Assembly (NCBI GenBank): GCA_965240325.2
Contig: OZ251242.1
Span: 124,001-188,000, forward strand
Reading direction: 5' to 3'
From: Rebecca billardiae RCC1528
Lineage: Eukaryota; Haptophyta
Length of the DNA stretch: 64,000 nucleotides
Part shown: positions 22,022 through 33,009 of the stretch, one piece after another
How the letters are laid out: every line of letters begins with the position of its first letter
Numbering within the stretch: the first letter of the stretch is position 1
Program-made: the position numbers and the translations under genes
Notes under the pieces: generated by a model
Databases searched by the model: none
Told to the model about the DNA's origin: nothing
What the model saw: only the letters and a program-made list of their open reading frames with translations

Positions 22022-24943
22022 GGCGCCGGACGTGAGGCGTGAGCGCGCGGCCGTCGACCACGTGCAGCGGTGCAGCTGCTTTCGGTCGGGCCTCGCCGCG
22101 GTCCGGAGCCCGACCGGGACGCACGGCCGGACTGACGCGAGCTAGCTCCGGCTGAATGAAGCCTCAAGCCAGCCACTTGCCACTTGTTCAGTCAGCATGG
22201 CTGACCCGTGCCCACGAGGTGCGCCCGGCCTAGCAATGCTGTGAGACTGTGGATTCCCCACGCGCAGAGCGAGCCAGTTGCGCATCGGCCAGCCCCATGC
22301 GCATCCCTGCCGCGCGTGCGGGTGGTCTGCGCTCGAGCTCGGCTCCAAACACGACAAGGCTGTTCGTTCGATCGTTCATTGTTCGGGCCACCAGGTCCGC
22401 AAGAGCCAGAGGTGGCTGACCTGCCGCCGGTCGCCCCGGGCCGGCGCGCCTCCCGGGGTCTGCTGCCGCGCCAGGCTGAGCCGGGCGGGGCCCATGCCGG
22501 TGGCCGGCGCCCGGCTCCCGCCGCTGCAGGGGTGGCCGCAATGACGGTCCGCGTACGGGTAGTGACTGCGTGCGCATGCGAGAATGGCCGCGCGCACCGG
22601 CGCCTGATCACGGATCAGCCAGCTGGACTGCCGCTGGCGCGGGGGCGGATCGATGACGCGACTACTCGTGCGTGCGGAGCGGGCTGACGGTCATCCTGGC
22701 GCGTGCACAGGCTTATGGCGGCGGCGCTGCTGTGAGTGTAGTAGCAGCCATATCATCAGCAGGACAGGTTGCACAGGAAACTGTCCTTGGTGTTACATTT
22801 CTCAGCGACGGCGCCTCTGAAGGATGGCGCCCGCCCACTCGCCGCTCGTGGGTGGCGCGCGCCTCGCGTGTCGATGCAGCCCCGCATGATGACTAGCTGA
22901 ATGCGCGTGTCGTCAGGACTTGTCCGCGTGCGCTACATCCCTTGAGCTAGCACAGCCGGGACACCCTCGCCGTCGGCAGTGACTGTCATCATCCCAGCAC
23001 ACGTCGCGTGATGAGACGGCAAAGCCACAGCAGCATCACCCTCTCGTCCAGGATCATCAGGCAGCTGGAGACAGTCCTCCCTTCGACGCGTCTCGGAGCG
23101 AGCGCACACGCCCGGCTCTATCTGCTTCACACCGCCCGCGCCATCCGCCTCGAGCCCGCCAACGCCCGTCACCACGCGCAGTATGGCAAACCGTCATGAT
23201 CGGACCGAGCTCGTCGACGAGTGCAGCCTTCGCCAGCAGTGCCGCGCGCGAGCATTCGAGTTCGACAGTAAGTCGTCAGCGACTTGTGGGCCGGCGGGGA
23301 GATCCACGCGTGGCATGATAGCATGTAGGTCGACAGCTCCTGCTCGGTGTACGCACGCGCTCTGCATCTGAACACTCGATAGAAGCTTTCGATCATCACC
23401 ATCGAGCTGTTTACGCGAGCCTGTGCCGTGTGCGGCGACCGTCTGCGCCAACACCTCGCGCCTCACCCTTGATGCTGCGCTCACGCGAGACAAAGAAGGC
23501 TATGTGGGGCTGATTAACCATTCGTACAGTAAGAGCGTCCTTGCCGCAGCGAGTGACAGCTTCCTTCGTCCGCTTCTAAGCACTCGCCCTGCTGTTCTTG
23601 GGCGTGAGTGAGGCGTGGTGCCTCGTCAGCCTGCTGAGCGGTTCTTGTCGATGCGTGTCACAGTGCGGAAGCAGGTGTGCGTTCGCGAGGCGTCGTGCGT
23701 GGATGCCGTTCTTCATGCTGACGACATAGATGGACTGCGTAGCGGCCGTCTCCTCATCCAAGAGCCTCGAGCATGCCACGACTCTGACACTTCAGCGCTC
23801 CGGCCGGCGCGCATGCACCATCAAGTGCAACCGAGCGATTGAGAGGTAGCCGCCGCCAGCTTTTCGATTCTCACCAACACGCGCTGGATGAACATTGCAA
23901 GGTTGTCGCATTATATGAGTGTCGCGTGTCTCCTCCCGCGATTGCTGCTGCGCAACGTGATGTGCAAGACCAGTCGCGCGCGCGCTCCATCCAATGCACG
24001 CACAGCTGATGCATGGACGTGGCCGAGCGCAAGCACGCACGCGCGAGTCGTAGGCTGCGAACGTCGTGCGCGGCCAGACTGCGACGTGCATGGCACGTAT
24101 CCACCTTGCATTGCTACCTCTCTTCACACCGGGCCTGGAACTCTTCCAGGCTTAGACGGCCTGCTCTGCTGCCCTCTGCGACTCAGATGCCACGTGAACG
24201 TGCCGCGCGGCTGCGCGATGTCGCGATTGGAGCTCATCAAGGGTGGTTGACTTTCGGTACATGCTACTCAAGCAGGAAGAGGCCGATCGAGGCGCGGAGT
24301 GGCGCGCTGCACCCGCAACAGCGGGCATCGTGCAGCGCGCGAGAGCGCGCGCCGCTTCCGAGCGCACGGCGACGGCGCCATGTACCGAAAGACGGGTGGA
24401 CAGGTCGCGTCCACTGGGAATGTAACATGTGTCAGTCATCGCGGGCGGTCATTTTTCCGTGCAACCTGTCGTCGCGCAGTGATTATCATGGCACAGTGCT
24501 GCCCGTGACGACGACAGTTACCCGGTCAGATCGAGTCACGGTCGTCTCACGGTAAATGACGCGCAGGCGGGCACTATACTGCGCGCCTGAGTCGTAGTAA
24601 TGCGATATGCATCGTCGATGATCTGCCGCGACGACAACGATCTGCTGCGCTCGCGCTGCGCGGCCGGTCGTCTGGCGTCGTCGCTTTGCGGGACAGAATC
24701 AGGCGGCAGCGCACGCGCAGTCGCGGGGCGTCTTCCGCCCCATGACGACGCTGCCGCCAAAAGAAAGCGCGGCGGATGCGAGCAGCTGCCGATCTGGTGG
24801 CGGCGCTCGGCTGCACCGAGTGCCGAGTGAGCACTGCGCGCCGCCGCTCGCGCGGCGCAAAGAATCAGCGCAGCGCATATGATTACGACGACGCTGATTC
24901 GGTCGGTCGCCCGCCCGCCGCCGAGGCATGCCTACGCCCCGGC
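22022..24943. other. 2.9-kb gene-poor region
   Basis: No protein family is recognisable in either strand. All frames are short (under about 180 codons) and have ordinary base composition, clearly less GC-rich than the neighbouring genes. The part next to 22021 should hold the URB1 promoter, and the part near 24.9 kb the UTP13 3' end. Candidates for undetected content include a non-coding RNA or a fast-evolving short gene, but nothing seen supports either. Confidence 0.5.
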
Positions 24944-27900
24944 CTAGCGGACGGCGCGCCGCCCTTGCCGCCCGGCAGCCTTCGGCTTGGAGTTGGAACG
25001 CTCGCCGTTCGCGCCGTCGGCGGCGCGGCTCTTGCGCCGCGCGCTGCCCGCACTCGGCGAGCCGTCGGCAGCGGCGGCGGCGGCGGCGGCGGCGGCTGCG
25101 CCGCGGCGTGCGCGCGGCGTGCGCGCACCGCCGTTGGCAGCGGCCGCGTTGCGCGCCGCGCCGCCCACCCCGTCAGCCGGCGCATCGCGCCGCTTGCGCC
25201 CCCGCCGCCCGCCCTCCTCCTCCTCCTCCTCGTCCTGGTCGGCAGCGGCCCGCTCAGCCGCGCGGACGGGCGGCTCCGCACGCCGCGCGGCGCCGAGCGC
25301 GCCGGTGGGCTCCGCTGGCGCGGCCGCGTCCGTGCCGGCGGGGAGGGTGGGCGGCGCAGCGGCAGCCGCCGGGCGCTGCAGTCGGATCGGCTCGACGGCC
25401 GGCCTCGGCCGCTTGGGCGCGCGCGCGCCCCGGGCGCCGCCGTCCGCCGCGCCGCGCAGCCGTGCCTGCAGAAGCCCAGCGGGCGCCGCCTCTGCCGCCG
25501 CCGCCGCCGCCGCGCCCTCACCCGCGCCCGCGCCAACCTCCGCCACGGCCGCCCCGCCGCCCGCCAGCTGCGCGGGCGCTCCCAGCGCGTTCATCGCGTG
25601 CAGCGTCAGCCCGAGGAAGGAGGTGCTCTGCAGCAGCCTGTGGACCGCACGCGCACACCGCGCACGCGCGGGCGCGCGGGCGCCGCGCGGCGCGTCAGCG
25701 CAGCGCCGTGTGCGGAGGGGCGGGCTGGGCGCGCGGGCACGCGCGCTCGGGCGGGGCGCGGGTGGATAGGGTTAGGGTTAGGGGGTTAGGGTTAGGGGTA
25801 GGGTGAGGGCTGGGGCGCGCACCGATCGAGCCGCTCGTAGTGGCGCTGCGTGTACGGCAGCAAAGCCTCGAGCACCTTGCGCATGCCGCCCGGCGTGGCG
25901 GCGGCGGTGGCGGCGGTGGCGGCGGCGGAGGGCGCCACCGGGCCCGCGGCCGCGCCGCCGCCCGCCGCCGCCGCGCCCTCGGCGGCGCCGGCGGCGGGCG
26001 CGGTGCGCAGGAAGAGCGCGCGCACGTCGGCGCGCGCGAGCAGCGTCGTCAGCACGCGCTGCGCGGCGAGCGAGCGGTGCGCCGTCGTGTTCCACTCCGC
26101 AGCGCACGCCAGCCACGCGGCGGCACTCGGCGCGTCCGCGTCCGCGAGCGCGGCCGCGAGCGCCGCCTCGCCGCCCGGCTTGGCCAGCACGCTCTGCACG
26201 GTGGAGAGCGCGGTGCGCGGGCGGTTCAGCTTGATGGCTAGCGCGAGCGCACCCGCATACTCTTCGTCCGCGAGGAGATTGGAGAGCGACTGCTCCGCCG
26301 CCATCGCCTCGCGGCCGGCGGCGCGCGCCGCGGCCGCCACCTCCACAGTCGAGTCCCGCCACACCAAGAGCCTACCGTCCGCGCCGGCTGAGAGGAGGTG
26401 CTGCGAGGGGCGCGCGGAGGCGGCGGGGAGTGCTGCGCCGGCCGGCGGCGGCAGGGTTGCCCCGGCTGCCGGCTCGCCCACGCCGCCGCCCGGCCCCTTC
26501 GCACCCGCACCCGCACCCGCACCGCCGCTCGCCCCCGCCCCCGCCCGCGCCTGCGCGGCCGGCGCGTGTGCGTGCGGCTGCGCGGGCGGCAGGTGTTCAA
26601 GCGCCCACACGCGCTGCTCGTGGCCCTCCAGGCTGAGGGTGCACTCGCCGCTCTGAACCACGCGGAGGGAGGGGACGCGCGTGTGTACGCGCGCGGGGGG
26701 GAGGGCGGAGGCAGGCAGCCGGGGGCCGAGTGAGCCGCGTGTCGAGCGGGCGCGCGCGCGGCGCGCTCGGCGCGCGCTCGGCGCGGGGCCGGCGGGCGCG
26801 CCATGCGCTTTCGTGCCGCCGCACCTTGGCGGTCCAGAGCTTGAGCAGGCCGTCCGCACCGGCGGAGGCGAGCTGCACGCCGCCCTGCAGCCAGCGCACG
26901 CGCACCACCGGGCCCGCGTGCCCCTCGAGCGTGCGCACGCACGCGCAGTCCGCGAGCGACCACAGCCGCACGGTGCAGTCCGCGCCCGCGCTCGCAGCCA
27001 CGCGCTCGACCGGTGAGAGCGCCACCGCCCACACGCCGCGCCGGTGGCCGCTGAGCGTGCCGGTGTGGCGCAGCTCGCCGCCCGCCTCGACCGAGTACAC
27101 GCGCAGGCTCTTGTCCAGCGACGCGCTCACCAGCACGCTGCCGGGCGGCGAGAGCGCGATGTCGTTGATCTCCTTGGCGTGCGCGACGACGGACGCGCTC
27201 GCGCGCAGCTGCAGCAGCGGCGGCGGCGGTGGCGCGGCCGCGGCGGCGGCGGCGGCGCGCTCGGCGGCGCCGGGCGCGGAGTCGCGCCGGCGGCGCTGCT
27301 TCGCGCGCGGCTGCTCGGACGCCGCCTCCGCGCCGCCGCCCGCCGCGCGCCACGCGCGCATCGCCGCGCCCGCGCCCCACGCCTTGAGCGTGCGGTCCTT
27401 GGAGCCACTGAACAAGGTGCCGGTGTGCGAGCACAGTGCGAGCGCGGCGCACGGCTCGGTGTGGCCGACGCCGACGGCGACGGCGGAGGCGGTGGGCGCG
27501 TGCCACAGCCGCACCGTCGCGTCCTTGCTCGCGCTCGCCAGCCACTCGCCGTCCGCCGACGCCGCCACCGCCAGCACCACGTCCGAGTGCCCGCGCAGCG
27601 CCACGCACCGCCCACTCGCCGGCGCCAGCAGCCGCACGGCCGCGGAGTTGGTTGCCAGGGCGACGAGCGGAAGCGAGGCGGCGGCGGCCGCGGCGGCGTC
27701 GTCGGCCGCCGCCGAGCCGGCGGGCTCGGCGGGCGCGGGCGGCAGCGGCGGCGGCGCGGCGCTCGCGCCCGGAGCCCCCGCCGCCGCCTCCAGCCGGCCC
27801 GACTCGATCTCGCGGCGCGAGATTGGCAGCGTGGCGAGATCGACTATCTCGCCCAGATTGGGCGCGAGATATGAGCTGGGCGCTCCGCGGTGCAGCCAGC

Positions 27901-27995
27901 CGTAGGGCGCGGGGCTCGGCGGCGCGGAGAGCGCGCCGAGGGAGACCTCGCACACGCGCAGCGAGAGCTCCGCGTCCCAGCTCACGCACCGCACC

Positions 27996-28063
<68 letters not shown>

Positions 28064-28253
28064 GCCCGCCGCCGCCGCGGGCGCGGGCGCGGGCAGGAGC
28101 GCGAGGCCGCCCAGGGCGGGCGGGCGCTCGGCGGCGGGGAGCTCGGCGCTGGCGCCCGCGCCGGCGCCCGCCACGCACTTGCCCGTCTCGATCGCCCACA
28201 GCCGCAGCGCGCCCGCCTCGCCCGCGCTCAGCGCGCACAGCTGCGACCGAGCT

Positions 28254-28295
<42 letters not shown>

Positions 28296-29011
28296 AGCTC
28301 GACCACGGCGACGCCCTCGACGGCCTCGCGCGTGGGGATGGTGCGCGTGGGCGTGCCCGCCTGCGCGTCCCACACGATCAGCACGCGGTCGCGCCCGCCC
28401 GTCACCAGCGTCCGCCCGTCCGGCGAGAAGGCCATGCAGCTTGGTGCCGACATGTGGCCGCTCAGCCGCGCGCGCACGCGCGAGGTCCGGAGGTCCCAGC
28501 TGAGGAGGGCGCCGTCGGCGGAGGCGGAGTAGAGCTGCAGCACGGCCGGGTCGGGGTGGAACGCCACGCGCACCACCGGCGCGCCGTGCCCGCGCAGCGC
28601 GTGCGTCGCGTACCCGCGCTCCGCGTCGAACACGAACACTGCCTTGTCGGCGGCGGCGCTCGCCACCAGGGTGCCGGTCGGGTCGTAGGCGAGGTGGGCG
28701 ACGGGGGCGCGGTGCGCGGCCTTCCACGCGCGCACGGGCTCGGGCGCCGCCCCGCCCAGCGCCCACGCGCGCAGCGTCATCGAGCGCCCCGCCGTCACCA
28801 GCGCCGCACCCGTCGGGTGCACCGCAAACGCGCAGTACGTGTCCCCCTCAGCGGGCACGCGCGCGCGCACGCGGCCGGTGGCGAGGTCGAGCACGGCGAG
28901 CGCGTCGTCGCAGAGGCACACGACGGCGCGGCCGTCCGCCGTCGGCTCGACGGGGCCGCCCGTGTACGCGGGCTCGAGGCGGAGCACCTCGGCGAAGGCC
29001 TGCGCCGCCAT
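24944..29011 (-). CDS. UTP13: UTP13/TBL3, WD40 subunit of the U3 snoRNP (SSU processome)
   Basis: Exons 29011-26825, 26652-25823 and 25637-24944 give 1236 aa. The start ATG has an optimal context (ACCATGG). UTP13/TBL3 is a WD-repeat protein of the UTP-B complex that helps process pre-18S rRNA in the nucleolus. Residues 1-780 carry about a dozen WD blades ending WD or similar (LLSWDL, LIVWDA, VRLWHA, LKAWGA, VRLWSL, LKLWTA), interrupted by a Gly-rich tract. The first intron (phase 0) rebuilds LWTAK|SGECTLSLEGHE, a canonical blade transition. The Utp13 C-terminal helical domain follows (SLSNLLADEEYAGALALAIK, WNTTAHRSLAAQRVLTTLL, YTQRHYERLDR|LLQSTSFL). A basic Ala/Arg tail of about 200 aa with EEEEEE and RRGRKRR motifs suits nucleolar localisation. 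The second intron contains telomere-like repeats. Confidence 0.94.
25766..25809 (-). repeat. Interstitial telomere-like repeat in UTP13 intron 2
   Basis: On the plus strand the array reads as degenerate TTAGGG units (GGGTTAGGGTTAGGGGG and similar). On the transcribed sense strand of UTP13 it is therefore C-rich (CCCTAA). It starts about 13 bases after the donor at 25822 of a 185-bp intron. Confidence 0.95.
27998..28055 (-). repeat. GGC triplet array (poly-Gly) in UTP13
   Basis: About 18 GCC triplets on the plus strand encode a Gly run on the UTP13 sense strand between WD blades. A second, shorter array lies at about 28254-28294. Both are in frame and probably form flexible loops off the propeller. 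Confidence 0.93.
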
Positions 29012-29204
29012 GGTGGGCACGTGATGCGCGCAAGCTCGCCACCAAGCGCGTGCCCTGCCGCTGCGCCCGCCCGCCGCTCGGCCAACTCGCGCCCGGCCAA
29101 GGGCCGTGGCCCGGCCTCGATCGAGTGCTTGTGCAGGGAGGAGTCCGGACGCGCGTGACGGCCTGACGGGCGCAGTCCGGCGACGGTTTGAAAACGCCAG
29201 CAGC
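29012..29204. promoter_or_regulatory. Head-to-head intergenic region, UTP13 and Gln-rich gene
   Basis: Only 193 bp separate the two divergent ATG codons, so this must carry both 5' UTRs and probably a shared bidirectional promoter. No TATA box is evident; the sequence remains GC-rich. Confidence 0.6.
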
Positions 29205-30038
29205 ATGGCTGGGGGCGCTTGCCAGCCGGTGCAGATGGCCTTCGCGGCGGCACAGGCGCCGTCGATGCAGGCGGTGGCCGCGGCGGCGCGCGCCAAGCCG
29301 GCGCGCGCCGAAGTGTCCGCCCACGCCACCCCACGCCCCGCCGACGCGTCCGGCTACGCGTCCGGCGGCGGGTACGCCCGGCAGCACGGCGCGGCCGCGG
29401 GCGCGGCCGCGGCGAGCGCCGACGAGCGGCACGCGATGCTGCGGCGTGAGACGGAGGCGCGCCGCCGCCGGATCATGCAGGTGCAGTCGGTCTTCACCGA
29501 GGCGGTCGAGCGCGAGCGCCGCGACGCGCTCGCCGCGCACCGCGCCCGGCTGCGCTCGCAGATCGACAGCAACTTGCGCGCGGGCGGCGCACAGGCCAAC
29601 GAGCTCCCGCCAAACGTCTTCGCGCGGCTGCCGCTGACGCCGCGCGGCGCGCAGCCGGAGCCGGCGCGCGTGGGCGACGCGGCGCAGTACGCCACGCCCG
29701 AGGCGCACGAGCCCCAGCGCCGCGCGCTCAAGCAGTGCCTGCCGGCTGCGCGCGAGCGCGAGGCTCCCGCGCCGCAGCCGCCGCCGCAGCAGCAGCAGCA
29801 GCAGCAGCGGCCGCTGGCGCCTGCCGGCGACGACAGCCCAGCGCGTGAGTGGCACAGCCAGCCGCGCGTGCAGCTGGCGCACGCCGTCGGGGACGACGCG
29901 TCGGCCGTGCGCCACAACGCGCGCTACGGCGGCGCGGCGCAGCAGCCGCCGCCACAGCCGCAGCCAAGGCAGCAGTGGCAGCAGCAGCAGCAGCAGCCGC
30001 AGCAGCAGTCGCCGCCACAGCCGCAGCCAAGGCAGCAG

Positions 30039-30072
<34 letters not shown>

Positions 30073-32147
30073 CGCCGCCACAGCCGCAGCCAAGGCAGCA
30101 GTGGCAGCAGCAGCAGCAGCAGCAGCAGCAGTCGCCGCCACAGCCGCAGCCAAGGCAGCAGCAGCAGCAGCCGTTGGCGATCGCGCCACCGCGCGACGAC
30201 GCGGACAGCGCGACGGACGCGCGCATCCAGGAGCTGCTGCGCACGCTCGACCTCGAGGCGGGCTGCGCGGCGGACGCGGCGCGGCCCGCGGCGGTGCTGG
30301 CCGCGCGCTACCAGCGCGCAGTGGCATGCGCGGCCGCGGCGCCGCCGCCGGGCGCGCCGGGCGCGCCGGGCGCGCCGGGCGCGCAGGGCGGCGGGCGCGA
30401 CGCGCCGTCCTCGTCCGAGTCCTTCTCCTCCGACACCGACACCGACTCCGACTCCGAGCCGTCAGAGCCCTCCTCCTCCGAGGAAGACGACGCCGACGCC
30501 GACGCCGGCGATGGCGCGCAGTGGCACCGGCCGCGCGCGCCGCGCCGCGCGCTCCGCGCCGCGCGCGCCGAGCAAGCGGGCGCGCGCGCGGGCGCGGATC
30601 ATCAGAGCATCGGCTCGGACTCGCTGCGCTCGCTGGACGCGGCGGACGAGGCGCGGCGCGTGGACCAGCTCGACGGGGCGCTGCACGCGCTGCGGCCGCG
30701 CCGCCGCGCCGCCGCGCCGGCCGACGCCGCCGCCGCCGCCGCGCCGCGCGCGGCGGCCGCAGCGCCCGCGGCTGGCGCGGCCGCGCGCGCCGTGCGCTCG
30801 CCCGGCCGATCGACGCGCCACTTCCTGCTCGCCGAGGCGCTCGCCGAGCGCAGCAGCGTGAGCGCCTCGCAGCTGCTCACCCTTGTCAGCGAGGGCGCCG
30901 GACGCGCGCCAGAGGGCGGCGCGCCCGCCGCGCCCGCGCGCGGCGGCGCCGCCTCCGACGAGCCGCGCGCGCGCGCTGAGCCCGCGGCGGCGGCGCGGCG
31001 CGGCGCGCGCGGCGGCGGCGCGCGGCCGACGGTCGACGTGCTCCGCTCGCTCGCCGGCGCGGAGGCGGAGGAGGTGCGGCTCGCCAACTCGCTGGCGCGT
31101 CTCGAGCGCCTGCTCGCCGCGCGCGAGCGTCGCACGGAGCGCTCCGCGGGCGGCACCGACGACGCGGCCTCGGAGGCGGACGGCGCGGCCGGCGCGGCGG
31201 GCGGCGGCGCGGCGGTGCGGCCGGCGCGCGGGGGCGACGCCAGCAGCGGCTGCGCGGTGGACGCGCCAGCTGCGCCGCCGCAGCCGCGGCAGCCCGCCCG
31301 CGGCCGTGCGCTGCAGCCGCCGCCGCCGCCCGCCGCAGCGGCGCCGCAGCCCTTCAGCAGCATGGCTGCCGCGCCGGCGCCAAGCCGCGCGGCGGCGGCG
31401 CCCGAGCCGACGGGTGCGGCCGCGGGGGAGCGGCGCAGGGCGGTCCGGCCGATCAGCGGCGGCTGTGCGTGCGCGGTGCAGCTGCCCGACGCGTCCGCCC
31501 CGGCGGTGCCGGGCGCGCCGGCCGGCTCTGCCGCGCGCGCGATCGCCGCCGCGCGCGCTGCGTCGGCTGGCGCGCTCCGCGCCGCCGCCGCCGGCCCATC
31601 CGCTGGCGCAGGCGCCGGGCGCGGCGCATCGGGCGCGCGCTCGGCGCGGCTCGTGCCTCGCAGCGCGCCCCTCGTGCACGCCGCAGCGCCGGAGGTCGTC
31701 CACGCGGACGCGCCGCGCGCGCGCATCGTCCCGCGCACGCGCCACGCCGCGCCGCCGCCGCCCTTCCTCCCCATCCCGCCGGGCTCGGCGGCATCCTCCG
31801 TCGCGTCCGCGCCCGCGGCGGGCGCGCGGCTGCCGCCGCTCGCGCCGCGCGCAGGCGGGAGCGCGCGTGCGCGCGCGAGCGCGTACGGTTGCGCCGAGCC
31901 GCCGCCGACAGCGGCGTCCTCGGTCTGCTCGGCGCCGGCGCACTGCGCGGCCGAGCTCTCGGCGGCCGAGTGGCGCGGGCCCGGCGGCGCGGCGCGGCGC
32001 GGCGCGGGCGCGGGAACGTCGCTCAACCGAACGCACCGCACGGGGTACGCCGCGGCCGCGGCCGCGGCGCGCGCCGCCGCGCGACTCGAGGTGCCGGACA
32101 CGAGCGCTGGCGCCGAGCTGCCCGGCCGGCGGCGCCGGCGGTGGTGA
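29205..32147 (+). CDS. Gln/Ala-rich low-complexity protein with coiled coil, unknown function
   Basis: A single exon gives 980 aa. The open frame begins earlier at a GTG, but the ATG at 29205 has an ideal context (AGCATGG). A charged helical stretch near residues 80-125 (TEARRRRIMQVQSVFTEAVE) looks like a coiled coil. It is followed by poly-Gln, then a block of four Gln/Pro repeats, an acidic Ser/Asp/Glu segment (SSESFSSDTDTDSDSEPSE), short predicted helices such as RIQELLRTLDLE and EVRLANSLARLERLLAARE, and an Ala/Arg/Pro-rich tail ending RRRRW. No catalytic or named binding domain is visible. Composition suggests a disordered scaffold or a cytoskeletal or nuclear regulatory protein, but that is only inference. 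It is divergently paired with UTP13. Confidence 0.75.
29940..30172 (+). repeat. Four ~60-bp tandem repeats encoding QSPPQPQPRQQWQQ units
   Basis: Each unit encodes PPQPQPRQQ plus W and a poly-Gln run of varying length; the last copy lacks the Trp. Unit boundaries at the nucleotide level are nearly identical, indicating recent tandem duplication. A separate pure CAG run lies at about 29785-29808. Confidence 0.93.
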
Positions 32148-33009
32148 TTACGAGCGGCGCACTCGGGCCGACTCGGTGCGGCAGAGTTCGACCCGGTGCC
32201 CGCCCGTCTGTCGGACCCGCGCGGAGTCCCGGTCGGCCACCGTGCCGACGGCGACCGGGTCGGCGCCGAGTGCGACCGGTCAGACGACAGACTGCTCAGA
32301 TTGTAGAGGCTGCCAGTCCGAGTTCAGGTCGGCGGTAGGCCGATGCAGCCCTGGCTAGTCCAGTGGCACCCGTCGACACGGGAGAGTGCGCGTCCGCAGA
32401 TGTGAGCGCCGGCGGGTGCCGCCGGTACCGTGCCGCCATGCTGTCATTCATTCATTGCACTGAGTTGCGCTCGTCGCTCCGAGTGGAAAGAATGCAAGCC
32501 GAATTCTTTCTCGGGGCGAATCCTGGACCGCCGGCACGAGCCACCGAACCTTTGAGGAAGTATGACTACTCGGGCTGTGGTTCGGCCAGACATGCGCGCA
32601 TCGAATCCTGGACCTTCGCTTGCGCCAATCGCGCGCACGCGCGCGCTCGATCGACGGAACCTCGATTAGGCGAGCTTTTGTGCTTGATTGGCGCGCTGTC
32701 CGAATGAGTTGGCTCTTGAAGCGGACTGTGGTGCAAAATGACAGGCGCCGACCAAACCCGCCGCGCACCGACCAATCGCGCTTGAGCTGGGCCGATCAAA
32801 CTCGATCTGGCGACTTATGCGACGAAATACGCCTGTACTAATCAGAAGCTCAACATCCCCGTTCGACGAATTGCGAGGGTACGAGGTTTGAGCCACGGCG
32901 AACATCCGTCTCGCTCGCCCCTTCTCGCCCATTGGCTCGGCCTGGGCCCACCCTCGCCGCGGGCGTTTGTCGCCCGCGCTCTTCACCTCCTGCACGGCTC
33001 GCCGTGCGC
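32148..33009. other. Intergenic region upstream of AP2 gene
   Basis: This region lies between two plus-strand genes. From about 32440 to 32880 it is distinctly less GC-rich and includes a repeated GAATCCTGGACC word (32517 and 32600). It likely holds the AP2 gene promoter. No gene recognised. Confidence 0.45.

Noticed and set aside
24013-24555. 180-codon plus-strand frame in the gene-poor region
   Set aside because: It has no domain and no composition or codon bias like neighbouring genes, and frames of this length occur by chance here.
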